Assembly: GCA_025093985.1 (NCBI GenBank)
Contig: JACAAK010000013.1
Span: 682,001 to 746,000, forward strand
DNA length: 64,000 nt
Origin: Calvatia gigantea
Lineage: Eukaryota; Basidiomycota; Agaricomycetes; Agaricales; Lycoperdaceae
Direction of reading: 5' to 3'
The notes beneath the pieces were generated by a model that worked only from the letters and a program-made list of their open reading frames with translations, was not told the DNA's origin and ran no database searches. This document shows, in pieces, positions 11,500 through 22,099 of the stretch (position 1 is its first letter; the number at the start of each line of letters is the position of its first letter). Both the position numbers and the translations under genes were made by a program.

Positions 11500-11925
11500 G
11501 CATGGTGGCTACAGTATTGTCTGCCATTTCATTTCTGATTCGGTATCTTCTGAGCTTTGTCTCATCTGACTCTGATGTCTTCCTGTTCTGTTCTAACCTC
11601 TCTTCTGCTAAGTCGAGTTCATTAGAAGTTCTGATATAACTTCTTCTTTGGCTGGGTTTGTTCCTTGTGTATATTCTCTGGGTTCGTCATGTTCAGTTGT
11701 TTCAGCAGATACTTCAGGATCCCTGTCTCTTCTTCATCTGATGTTTCTGACTTGTCATCTGTGTACTTCGAGATTTGTGTTCTCTATATTCATCTGGGTT
11801 CAAGCTCATAACTAGCTCCTGGGTTCGTTGTGTCAGGCCTATTTTAGCCTTCTCCTTGCAAGGTGAGGTGGGGATGCTTAACCAAATGTTACAACTTAGT
11901 CTGAGTAAACCTCAGGTTGCAACTT
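11500..11925 (-). repeat. Error-rich duplicate of family A gag start, leader and LTR edge
   Basis: Repeats 10993-11420 almost base for base but with many single-base insertions and deletions (for example CTTTGTC for CTTGTC, GATGTCTTCC for GATTCTTCC). It ends in a second LTR start at 11887. Frame-destroying indels without many substitutions resemble uncorrected long-read error rather than evolution. Confidence 0.8.
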
Positions 11926-12420
11926 CAGGTAGATAGGCAACTAAGAATGACGTATGGTTAAGGATTATTCAATGGCGTTGAAATCTCAGAGATCCTTTGG
12001 GATGAGGCTACTGATTCTAGTGGATGTAAGTGGTCTGTGAGTTCCAAGTGCTGAATTAGTAGGGTAAAGAAGTGGGTAAAAGAAAGTGTTGATAGACAGA
12101 GTGGTGGGTAAAAATTAGCACGATTATGGGGAAATTAAGGTCAAAAGGAGCAGGTCCTAGGAGTAGGAATAGTGAGTCGATATGGAAAGTAGGTGGAACA
12201 GGACATATTAGAATTTAATTATAGATCAAAGGAATATGAATATTAACAATGGAGAGGGTATATGTATGGAGAAGTTGAAGACTGAATTGTCAAGGTGTGA
12301 GCCAGAATGTAAGTATACAAGTTTCTTGGTAAGATTGAATGGATACTGGAAATCTTTTTCTGAGATCATTTGGTATCCCCGCTGAAATTAATTGTGGTGG
12401 TTTATATAGTGCCATTTACA
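11926..12420. other. Unassigned 495 bp
   Basis: Purine-rich plus strand, no open frame of note, and no match I could find elsewhere in the window. It joins two family A pieces. It could be flanking DNA, or LTR sequence too damaged to recognise. Confidence 0.4.
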
Positions 12421-13471
12421 GTTATAGCATGTCAACTCCTTGGGTTTTTTTGCAGTTTTTGGCAATATGGCCAAAGATGCCACAGTTGTAGCATTTCAGT
12501 TCTCCTTTGTCATTGAAGATGTGGTATCTGCTTCCTATTTCCATTGGTTTACCCATTCCTCCATAGGTGGTCCCAGTGTTGGTCTTCTTGTCTCCTCAGT
12601 ATTCAGATGCTTTGTATCCTTGTTTGACAGAAAGTATAGCTTCCTTCCATTTCTCATATGTGTCTGGTCTAGCAATGGGTGGGTACCCTGTGATCATGTG
12701 TATAATGTCTTGTTGGATGTTCTTTCTGAGTAAAAACATGGCATGTTTACTATCTGTCTTAGCCTTGTTTTTCAGAACTTCAAATCTGATTAGGTAGTCA
12801 GCTGTGTTCCAGTTTTCCTGCTTGAATTTTTTGATTTGTCATTCTGCTTTGCTGTTCAAAGTGTCATCCAAGAAGGTCTTTCTAAATTCCTCTGAGAATA
12901 CCTTCTAGTCCACTGAGTCTTTGGATTCTAGAACTGTTGGTGCTTTCATAGCTGCATATGCTCCTGCTGTCCCTCCTCTTAGCCTGGCTAAGACTGCTAT
13001 GGCTTTGTCATCTGCCAAGATGATTTTGTTGAATTTCATGAAGAGCATCATTGCTCTCCACCAATCATCAAATTTGGTGCAGGTACCATCAAAGAACCTG
13101 GGGTCTGGCACTAGGCCTTTCCTACTGGATGCTATTACAGTGGCTATGGTGTTGTCTGTCATTTCTGGATCTGTCTTTGTTGAGTTGGCTTTTTCTGAAC
13201 TCAATTCATCTGATTCTGATTCCTCCTGTTCTTGTGTTGGATTCTCCAGATGTCCTAATTCTTCTTCTGCTAAGTTGAGTTCATTTAGAAGTTCTAATAG
13301 TACTTCTTCTCCTGTTGGGTTTGCTTCTTGTGTCTAGTCTCTGGGTTCATTGTATTCAATCAGTTCTACAGGTACTTCAGGGTTCCCTGTTTCTGACTTA
13401 TCTGAAGTTTCTAACTTGTTGTCTGTGACTTCAAGGTTTGGTTCTCTATATTCATCTGGGTTTGAGCTCAT
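12421..13471 (-). pseudogene. Family A gag fragment (copy A4)
   Basis: Start codon at 13471 (MSSNPDEYREPN). Reads the acidic N-terminus, FFDGTCTKFDDWWRAMMLF, then [19 protein letters not shown] and the first knuckle [14 protein letters not shown] near 12460-12500, after which homology stops at about 12421. The rest of the element is absent. Three or more stops (TGA/TAG) interrupt it. It keeps TGC at the codon that is TGA in A1 and A2, so it split from them before that mutation or took a different path. Confidence 0.85.
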
Positions 13472-13552
13472 ATACTAGCTCCTAGGTTCATCATTTGTTC
13501 AGGCCTATTTCAGCCTTCTCCTTGCAAGGTAAGGTGGGGACACTTAACCAAA

Positions 13553-13859
13553 TGTTATGACCTTAGTCTGAGTAAACCTCAGGTTGCAACTTAGGCTAAG
13601 TCTTGAGGGCAAGTAAGGGAAGAGAAACCAGGTGGTTAAGCATACTGAATACAGGAGGTTGTATGTATGCTTAAATACAGAAGGACATCCAGTTGAATGG
13701 ATGGAGTTACTACATGAAACATTCAATAAGTATGGCAGTATAGTAGTATGAGTCAATACTTAGAGATTGCTGGGACAGTAATAGACAAAACAGGTACAGA
13801 GTGCATCAGAAGTAAGAGATGAGTATAGTGGTGCAATAGGAATGGTGAAATTCACAACA
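13553..13859 (-). repeat. Family A 5' LTR of copy A4 (307 bp)
   Basis: TGTTATGACC to TTCACAACA, directly upstream (minus sense) of the A4 leader, which carries the primer site at about 13534-13550. The flank beyond, CCACC, does not match the flank of the 3' LTR at 5003 (ATTCA), so it does not pair with A1. Confidence 0.88.
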
Positions 13860-13862
13860 CCA

Positions 13863-14830
13863 CCTCATTGTCCCAGCTCATCCACAGAATCTCCAGAGTG
13901 TTCTGCTCCAAGGCAGACAGACCCTGCATCTGAATTGTTCTGTCCTATCTGTTGACAGGACTGTATGTCTTCTTCAGTATCAGACAGTAAGTAGTAAGAA
14001 GAAGGTACTGACCTGCACCCTTCATCAGAGCTGTAATTCATCTTATCATCACTATTGGTGAAGGATGTGATAGTCTCCTTTGGTGCCTGCTTCTTTTTAA
14101 GTGGCTTGGGCTTCTTGATAATTGCTGGCCTCTCATACACTGGTGCTGGCCATGCTACTTTATCCTCTTCTCTCAAGACCTGTGATAGAGAAGGATTCTC
14201 AACATTTATTAGGTCAAACTACTTCCATATCTCCTCTAAACTTTCATCTGATGAAGAAGTTGCATTGAGACATTCATCCCACTTCTTCAGTGTAGTGACC
14301 TTGGCTTTTACTAAAGGTTTGCAACAATGTTCAGACTTGGGTGCAGTGATACACAATACAAACAGAGTGGCATTGCTGTCTGTGGCAGCAGAGCTAGAGG
14401 AAATGGAAGGTGTCTTGGCTTGACACATCTTCTCCATGAGAGCATAAGTGGATGGTGGCAGCACAATATGTGCCTGTGATACATAATCTATATCCTGGAC
14501 ATAACTGGAGATGGCGGCATTAGCCTGCACACCCTCTTTCCCCTTTCCTTTACCCTTGCCACAAGGGCACCAGCAGTGCTTCTTCTCCTTATTACCTTCA
14601 GACAGCTTCTGCTGCTGCTGCTACTGCTGCTGGGGTTTTTTATTCCCCTGGGGTTGCTGCTGGCCTTATAGCTGCTGTCCACTCTACTGCTCCTGGCACT
14701 GCTGCTGTTGCTGCCCACCTCCTTGATGTGGAGTAAAGTGTACATATTGCATGTAAGCAGTCTGATTTGATACTGTGGAGATCGGATGGCACCTGACACT
14801 GAAAAGTGTTATGTACACATCCTCCTCCCA
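13863..14830 (-). pseudogene. Probable Ty1/Copia-type Gag, C-terminal half
   Basis: Minus strand. A Gln-rich linker (CAG/CTG repeats at about 14600-14720) leads into KKHCWCPCGKGKGKGKEGVQ, a basic, cysteine-bearing stretch like a degenerate nucleocapsid. Then comes AHIVLPPSTYALMEKM and a Ser-rich acidic tail with LSDTEEDIQSCQQ ending near 13865. Together with 15520-16347 the layout (gag-like domain, Gln-rich linker, basic region) fits basidiomycete Copia Gag proteins. No pol follows. It may instead be a captured host gene. Stops and a shift near 14220 break it. Confidence 0.45.
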
Positions 14831-15519
14831 CTACTCCACTTCACTGATGACACCTTTCACTTCTGAGAACAATGACCAAGACACTGACCCTGAAAATTCC
14901 ATTTCCAAGCCATTCAAAAATCTGGATCATACATGATTTCCTAATTTGGAAGTCCCAACCATGGAAGCTCCAACCTCCAAACTCCACCTTACCTGCCTGT
15001 ACTTCTTATTTCTGACTCTAAAAAAAACTTACAGACTGCTTTTCTATTTAATTATTATACTTTTTCTACATTCCTCATAATTTAGAGCTTCATAGAATGA
15101 GTTTCTGGACCATTTTCATCTTCACTCAGTATGTTTTTCTTTGTTCTCTCCTTAAAATTTATATTCTACTCTTTGTAATCTGAGCACACAGCCCACTGTT
15201 TTCCTCTATAAAAACCTGTATACTTTGTTGTAGTCAGGTAGCTACGAATTAGCCAACTTTTAACTTGAAGTCTCTGTCTCTAGCTTATTTCTCTAATCTA
15301 TCTCTCATTCTCTCTCCTCTCTCTCATCTCAACACCAAATTGCCATACAATTATAAACATCACCTTCTAAACACTCAGTAATCACTCTTGACACCTTTCC
15401 AGACCCTTCTCTCATTGTTCTGAGCCTTCAGAACAGAATTATCCATTATTCTATTGTCTGATCATTCTTGTGACCTCCACTCTTACCCTCCTTTTTCCAA
15501 CACATCCCCTCAGTCAAGA
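14831..15519. other. Non-coding insertion splitting the gag remnant
   Basis: About 690 bp without coding signal. On the plus strand it has a TATA-like CTATAAAAACC at about 15208 and a strongly pyrimidine-rich CTCT tract at 15280-15340, an arrangement seen in fungal promoters and some LTRs. I could not find matching terminal ends, so a solo LTR is only a guess. Confidence 0.4.
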
Positions 15520-16347
15520 ATAATGTCAGACAGACACTGACATGCTCACATATCTAGCTGTAGCCCCCCTTTTCAATGCATAAGCAGCAATGATACCATT
15601 ACAGGCCTTGTCCCAGGTTAAATCATGGAGGGACATGTTAAACATGAGGAGCATCTGAGCTACATGGCTCAAAGACAGGTGTAGGAAATGGAGTAGGATC
15701 ATTGTTTCAATTTCCAGGGTGATTCCACTATCCATGGCATCAAGCTGCCTGAAAATCTGCTGGAGCTCACTCATCTTGAGCAAGGGGTCACCACCAAGTG
15801 GAAGCTTAAATGTGATTGCACAAATGAACTCATTATATACCTGAGCCAGACCTGATAAATCATACTGGCTCACCAAGTGGGACTACAGGATGTGAGCATT
15901 GCAAGTAGAATGCTTTAGCATGCTATTGGGGAGAATGGACTCAATCAACCCAAGTGTGTGTGTCTGCAAGCTGTTAGCTTGCTCCATACTGCAGTACTCA
16001 TTCACAGTCATTGGGATTGGAGATCCCAGACATAATGGACAGGCCAGTGAAATGGAGGTAGCAGCAACTGTGAAGTGGTCAGGGCCATATAACTGCTCAT
16101 ACTATGGCAGTTCCACAGAAGCCCCCAAGAAATCCCATCCAGTTCATTCATAGTTATTCAAGGAGATACACATAAGTGCAGATCGAAGGTAGAGTGACCA
16201 GATCATGTTGTTACCCATCCCTAAGAGGACAGAAAGCTGCCTGTAAGGAGTTTGAACAAACCCCAAAGGAGCAGAGTTCAGTTTTGACATATCTAGAATT
16301 GGGTTAATACATGTTAGTATTATGTAGGACTGCAGTGCATGGTGCAC
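15520..16347 (-). pseudogene. Probable Ty1/Copia-type Gag, N-terminal half
   Basis: Minus-strand frame with RQLSVLLGMGNNMIWSLYLR, DFLGASVELP, QTHTLGLIESILPNSML, then HLVSQYDLSGLAQVYNEF and LLKMSELQQIFRQLDAMDSG and LLHFLHLSLSHVAQML. The spacing resembles the Copia gag_UBN2 pattern: a W-containing LGxxNY region, an AxGxI region, then a stretch ending in LLxxLPxxY. Family knowledge is the basis, and the match is by eye. Two or three stops are present. The upstream region 16348-16870 would hold its leader or LTR. Confidence 0.5.
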
Positions 16348-16872
16348 ACATCACAACATGGGATAGACTAGGGATCAAGTGGACCATAGGACTACCATTT
16401 CCCAGGTTGCATACAACCATAGCCTCCTACACTCTACCAGTATCACTAAACATGGTCCAAGTGAGTGGCAGTCAGAGCCCATAACCTGTTGAGATGAGTA
16501 CACCACAGTAGCTAAATGCTAGTGGTGGAGGGTAGTCATACTCACTGGGAATGTTGAGAACTTGTTAATAGAACTTGCTAAGAGTAAAGATTTAAGTAAA
16601 TGAAGACTAGAATTGTCTAAGGAATATATGCATACTACATAGAGCTTTTATAGCTAAAGTCTCTGGTCTGTATGCCATTCTACCTATACAGGTGAGGTCT
16701 TATCTACCAGTAGCATATATTGAGTATACTGTGTACAAGGTCATGTATCTAATAGACCATAGCCAGCAACCTAGAGTGCAGTCTAGTACATTGTCCATAG
16801 CTCATTTATCTCTCTTCAAGAGTGAAGTACTCAAGAATCTGTTTCAGCTATAAATAGACTGAACCAACATAG
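16348..16872. other. Unassigned 525 bp between gag remnant and family C fragment
   Basis: No open frame. There is a TATA-like GCTATAAATAG at about 16846. It may be the decayed 5' LTR of the Copia-type remnant (minus strand), but no second copy is in the window to prove it. Confidence 0.35.
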
Positions 16873-17414
16873 TGGTATGGATTGAGATTCAACACCTATA
16901 CCTGCATACAAGCCAGATGACAAAGTTTACCTTAAAGTGGACAACATCCAGACTACCCACCCATTGAGGAAACTTTCTCACCAATGCCTCAGACCATACA
17001 TCATAGACAAGCAAGTCAATGCCAATGCCTACTGTCTTTGCCTCCCCCACTCCATGCAATGCCTCTACCTGGTTTTCAATGTCATTAAACTCACACCTGC
17101 ACTACCTAATCCAATCAAGAACTGCCACATGAAACCTCCACCCAATCCCATCATTGTTAATGAAGAAGAGGAATGGAAAGTTGAAGAAGTCCTTAACAGC
17201 CACATCCACTGAAGACAACTTCAATAGCTTATTAAGTGGAAAGGCTTCAGAATAGAACACAACTCATGGAAGCCAGCTGATGGAGTCCATATCCCAGAAC
17301 TAGTCCAGGAGTTCTACTGCAAACATTCTGGCACCCCTTGCCTCATCTGCACACTTACTTTTGGCTCACTTCCCTTCCAACCAATTCAACACCACACATT
17401 AAGACACTGCAATT
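16873..17414 (+). pseudogene. Family C integrase C-terminus with chromodomain
   Basis: Plus-strand remnant of a chromovirus. It reads KPDDKVYLKVDNIQTTHPLR (the GPY/F-like region), then NPIIVNEEEEWKVEEVLNSH and LIKWKGFR, a chromodomain, then ELVQEFYCKHSGTPC. It matches family C at 60,749-61,250 on the other strand at most positions. The frame stays readable past the polypurine tract into the LTR. Stops in HIH-stop-RQLQ-stop disable the chromodomain. Everything upstream of the integrase tail is missing. Confidence 0.83.
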
Positions 17415-17430
17415 TTGGAGGGGGAGTGGA
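17415..17430 (+). other. Family C polypurine tract
   Basis: TTGGAGGGGGAGTGGA lies immediately before the LTR start TGTCAG. The same tract, inverted, is next to the LTR at 60732. Confidence 0.8.
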
Positions 17431-17768
17431 TGTCAGAGCAACTCCTGATGGTCTCCTTGGACCATCCCACAACCCCATGCCCTCACCTGCTCTCAGCCAT
17501 GCAGACATGAGTAACAACTGGAAATTCCAAAGAATAATGATAGACTTACATATATAATAAAACAATAGGACAATGGACAGAAGAGTAGTATATATCAACC
17601 TGTACACCTGCAGGGGACCCTTATCCAATTCTCTAAGGATTCTCCCACAGGTATGTAGTCTGTATACATGTTTATAATATAACTAAGGATTTCCCTGCAG
17701 TTACCTGCTCACTCACCTCACAAAAGCCTCATGTCCCCAAGTTACTCAGACTATGGGTTGCCCTTACA
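17431..17768 (+). repeat. Family C 3' LTR (338 bp)
   Basis: Starts TGTCAGAGCAACTCC and ends GGGTTGCCCTTACA; the two ends form an imperfect inverted repeat. Its partner family LTR is at 60392-60732. The right flank is GCCGG; no second flank is available for a TSD check. Confidence 0.87.
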
Positions 17769-18865
17769 GCCGGCAGAATGGACAGTTTGTGTAATGAGTG
17801 AGGAATGTGTGGATTGGTGATGAATCAGTGAATAGTTAGGGTGACAGAATCTTTGGAAGGCAGACTAATTAGTGTGAGATGCTCATTGGGCACCATTCTG
17901 AAGGCAGCCAATGTGCAGCCTCCACAGGAGCTTAGTTGACTTCCTTGACAGTACCCCTTTATATATTATTCCATCATTTTGATTTTGATGACCAAGGTAT
18001 GATGGTGGTAATAGGAGTGGTAGCAGGTACAACAATAGAAAGATAAGGGGAGGACCCTCCTGTTCACACTGCCACTTGCCATATTTTAAATATTCTGTTT
18101 CTCAACTGGCAAAGGGCAAAGGAAATAGGATATGGTATTATAAATTGGACATGCCTCTACAATCAGTATCACTTGGTTACTGTCTGCTAGGGAAAAAGAA
18201 ATACAAAATCAGGTTTTTTAAAGTCCATGGGATTTACAATCAATATTCAAGCCATTGGCTGGGGCATGAATAAAATTCCACCATACTGCAATGACACACT
18301 GTCATTTGTTGAATTGCCAAACTGCTCTGAGACATCTGGAGTGCCATACTGGCCATCAGAGTGCCTACTGTCATACCAGTTAGACTTGTACAGTAGGCAC
18401 CTATTTTGTAGATGGACATTTAACATAGTGCTGTGACTCTTAGATACACAAAGTTTTCATGTATGACCCTGCCTTATGATATTGCTTAAGTACCATAGTC
18501 TCATTAGCTGAATACCTCAGTTCTTGTACATATAACAAGTTACTGAGGTATGTTATCCTTTCTTCTGTAGCCAGACCCAAGCTCATTCTATCACCAGTTT
18601 ATACAGGTGACTAATACATGAGTTCTTGTGTGTATAACAAGTTACTGAGTTTATACAGTTTCTACATTATTGTTATCCAGAACCTTAACTTTCAGTATTC
18701 AACATCTGCTAAATGCCCCTACATTATGGGCTATGAACTGAGATGGCCAGAGAGAGAGTTGCTTATGTTCCATCATTATTATAGTGAGGCTGGCTTTGTC
18801 CTTCACAGGCCCAGTATCTACTGGTTACAGTGATACCAAAGGGAACTCCTTTTCAAAGGCTTGTC
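17769..18865. other. Non-coding flank, no gene seen
   Basis: About 1.1 kb with no credible open frame or transposon signature. Together with 53441 onward it is the host DNA into which B2 inserted, as the TGGGG duplication shows. Confidence 0.5.
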
Positions 18866-18905
18866 AGCTATTTATAGTTACTCTTAAAAGTAACTATCAA
18901 TAGCT
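18866..18905. repeat. 40-bp inverted repeat, 17-nt arms
   Basis: Left arm AGCTATTTATAGTTACT, loop CTTAAA, right arm AGTAACTATCAATAGCT; one mismatch between arms. It would form a strong hairpin. A second pair, ATAACTCTTAT at 18944 and ATAAGAGTTAT at 19022, is perfect over 11 nt. This could be a fold-back element core. Confidence 0.8.
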
Positions 18906-19587
18906 TTATATCTTACAATCAGTTGTCTGTTAGCCTTCAATAGATAACTCTTATGAAGTCTTATAATGTAAGCTCAGTTGATGAGAAGAGGTTCCTTAAG
19001 ATCAGATTATAAGAGAGGATAATAAGAGTTATATATTGAGTCTCCACCAAACTAAGTAGAAACAATGAGGTCTACCAGTCAGATTGAGGGGTTTATATAC
19101 TATAATAATGTACTATTGTATTGTACTATATTAATATGTTACTTGCCTACTTATAGTATTTAAAAGTAGTATGACTTCAAAGTGGTATGACTTTGAAGTA
19201 TTATATAAGTTGTTCTATTTATGACTATTAAGTTCTAGGCATAGTCTAGTATGTTCTAGATAGATTCTAATTATAGTATATATCTGGGTTGTTCTAGTTT
19301 AGTCTAGATTGTTACTAGACTTATGTCATAGATCTAGGTCATATTAAGTATTAGAATAATACTTAATCTATTGTTATTATCTTGTTGTATAGATTATGCT
19401 AAGATATGTAGTTGTCTTCAAGTAACTATACTCATTGTAGTATAGTCATTATATGACTAAGTATATGACTTGATCTTGTTATACTGTTAACACTAAGACT
19501 TCTGATGAATGTCTTTGTATTATACAAGTCTTATGAGACATTGTATTAACCATCATATAATCAATATGTTATCATCTATATAGAGTG
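18906..19587. other. AT-rich, CTAG-rich non-coding stretch
   Basis: Mostly A+T with at least six CTAG tetramers between 19230 and 19350 and no open frame. CTAG clustering is unusual. No function is inferred. Confidence 0.5.
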
Positions 19588-19618
19588 GGATAATAGGGTG
19601 TTTGGGGGGTATTTGGGG
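19588..19618 (+). repeat. G-rich TTTGGGGGGTA repeat, left half of B2 target site
   Basis: Reads GTTTGGGGGGTATTTGGGG up to the LTR. The other half, GGGGGGTATTTGGGGGGTATG, resumes at 53436. Removing B2 restores about three units of TTTGGGGGGTA, a possible G-quadruplex. Confidence 0.75.
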
Positions 19619-20247
19619 TGTTATGTGCATTATCTTACTTTGTAACCAGGCCTGGATTGTCTCCACTCAGGAAGAGGTTCAACACTATAGCCCAGAAGTA
19701 TTCAACTAGTCTCAATAACTTCTGTGCAGACTTTGGATCGCTCCCTCGAGTAGAAGCTCACACTTGTCTAAGAAGTCCGAGTTAAAGGTCACTGCAGTCC
19801 CCAAGGTTGTTAACCTTGTAGCAGACAAGCGAAGATAAGGAAGCTTGTTACTAGAATAACCTAAGGTAATACATGGGTACTACTTAGGATTATATACTAG
19901 CTACAAATAGGAGATGGGAGATTATGTAGTAAACAGATATGAGTCAATGGGAAACTACTACAGGTTAATTGGTAATGTAAGGAATTATAGGGATAAGTGA
20001 AATGAATAGAAAAGAAGAGATACAAGTCACAAGAAGATAGGGGATGAGTAAATAGAAGTCTGATAATGAGAAAGATGAAGGTAAAACAGGAACATGATTC
20101 AGAATGAATCATAAGAAGTAAAGATAGAAGTACATGTGATAAATAAATAAAGAACAGACTGGGGTATAGGGGAAAAAAGGGAGAAAGTCTAAATAGAAGG
20201 TTAATACGTTAATGGGGAGAGTCCAGGAATGTGGTAAGTTCATAACA
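19619..20247 (-). repeat. B2 3' LTR (629 bp)
   Basis: TGTTATGTGC to GTTCATAACA, homologous to 4000-4617 and 52800-53435. Immediately inside, minus strand AGAGATGGGCTAA is the only purine-rich candidate for the tract, and it is weak. Confidence 0.9.
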
Positions 20248-22028
20248 TTAGCCCATCTCTAGGTAAATTGCTCTGAAAATTTACATGGATAGGACTAAGT
20301 AGTCTAGGGATACTCCATTATCATAGTATTTGTTGTCAAAGGTGTCTCAGGGGTTCTCAAGAACTTGTTCCTGAAAATGTTGCTTCATGTTTTCTACAGC
20401 CTGTATGTGGTCAATGTATTTTGGGCAATCCTCAGGTTTATGCTGGAGATTGAGGGTTTCACAGAGTCAGCAGAAATATTGGGGGCAGGTCCAATAGTAG
20501 TGTCCAGGGTGGGTTTTTCAGCAAATTGGACAGGTAGTATGGGCACAATCACTAGCCCAGTGACCTACAGTGGAGAGGTAGAGTTTGGCACATTTTTCAC
20601 AAAAGGCCTTCAGGTCGAAATTCAGGTTGTTCATTGCTTGGGGTTGGGTTGAGGTTCTTCCTTGTCCTGAGTTGGGGGGGAGTGGTTTTCTTGCTGGCTT
20701 TGAAGGGCCAGCAGTTGGTCCAGGTGGGCCATTAAGTTGTACATGGCCATTTCAAGTCATTCAGGTGGGATTTGCTCATCCAGATGGGACAGATGGAGAT
20801 GAGGGAGATGCATTCGATTTGGGGAAGGGATTTCTCTTGGGGAAATTGGTTTGTTGGTGTGGTCTGACCTGAGAAGGGCCAGTTTGCTGGTTGGGTGGGA
20901 TAGGCTCAATGCTATGTTCATTGAGGTAGCAGACGTAAGCCTGAGGTAATCCAAGGCTTTGTGATGCCTGGATAAATAAGGCCACTCAATCAGCAGCATG
21001 CTCATAATCCCAAGAAAGATGTTTTAGCTGTGAAATGGCATTGCAGATAATGTACCAGTAATTTCGCTGATTAGCATAATGTAAATATTTGGTGTGGAAG
21101 TGAGTTCAATGGTCTCCCTTGAGGACCATCATACAGAGGGATCCCTCAGATGAGAAATTAGTTCAAGCCCATAACTCCATGGGCAAAGGTTGACCATTCT
21201 CAATAGGGAGTTCGGGACTAAACTGGGCTCATCCAGTTGGGTTGTTGTCAGTGGGGTTGGCTGCAATAGTTGTAGGGGATTTAGAAGAGGGACTGGAGGT
21301 ATGATTGGAGATATGTCATTGATTGACAATGGGAAGTTCTGCCCTAGCAGATTTCAGAATCCCAGCTCATTCTGAGGGGAGTGTTGGGGTAGGTTGTCAA
21401 CCCAGATTGGGTAGATATACTTGGGCTTTGGCAACCAGAGGAGTCACTGGGAGGTCAATTTCGTATCATAGGTGGCAGTATGGGGAGTGGTTCCAGTGAT
21501 GACACTGGAGAAGGAGACTGGTGGGTCTCAGGATTCAGTGTTGGAGGGTAGGTTTCATATCTCTGTCAGTTGGGAATGAAATTCGGATACCTTGGGGCTA
21601 CTTTCCATTCTTGTGGGGTAGGTGAGTTTATCCCAGGTGGTGCTGGGAGTTGATTTGGTAGAGGAGGAAATGTAGATACACTCAGGTCCAATGAAGACAT
21701 TGACCCAGAAGTGTTTGTTCTGGTCCACAAATTGTTGGAGCTTGTCTCTAGTAAAGACAGCATTTGGCAGGGTGATTATAGGCTTCTCCAGTAGTTCATT
21801 TATCTGGATAGCCAGAAAGATTGAGGTGGAGGCTTCATAGTCCACAGGTGTGATGGTGAGAGGGTTGGATACAGAAATATGAGGGAAGGAGGGGAGAGAT
21901 TGGAATTTTCTGATTGGAGAATTATTTTTTGTAGAAAGTAAGGAGATGGAGGAGAGAGAAGGAGAGGGGGATGAGGCCACAATTGCAGCTTTCTTTCCCT
22001 TTTTGTAGTTTTTCTGGGTAGGTGCCAT
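20248..22028 (-). pseudogene. Family B ORF3: extra gene with three zinc-knuckle-like motifs
   Basis: A roughly 570-codon frame on the pol strand between the integrase chromodomain and the 3' LTR. It starts MAPTQKNYKKGKKAAIV at 22028. The N-terminal third is Ser/Pro-rich and then has KHFWVNVFIGPECIYISS. The middle has LRMVNLCPWSYGLELISHL and THFHTKYLHYANQRNYWYII. The C-terminus has CEKCAKLYLSTVGHWASDC, CPIC-stop-KTHPGHYYWTC and C-stop-LCETLNLQHKPEDC, three CX2CX6-9HX4C motifs in a row; both stops are TGA. The copy at 4618-5002 conserves the spacing. By motif it should bind nucleic acid. It may be a second Gag-like protein; nothing here shows its role. Confidence 0.65.
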
Positions 22029-22099
22029 TGGTGGTTTAGTTTGTAGAAATGCTGTTGAGAGGTGATGGAGAAGTTGGGAGAACCTTGGATTATTTATAT

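Noticed and set aside
19588..19618. TTTGGGGGGTA as telomeric repeat
   Set aside because: Only about three units, internal, and unlike the usual fungal TTAGGG type.
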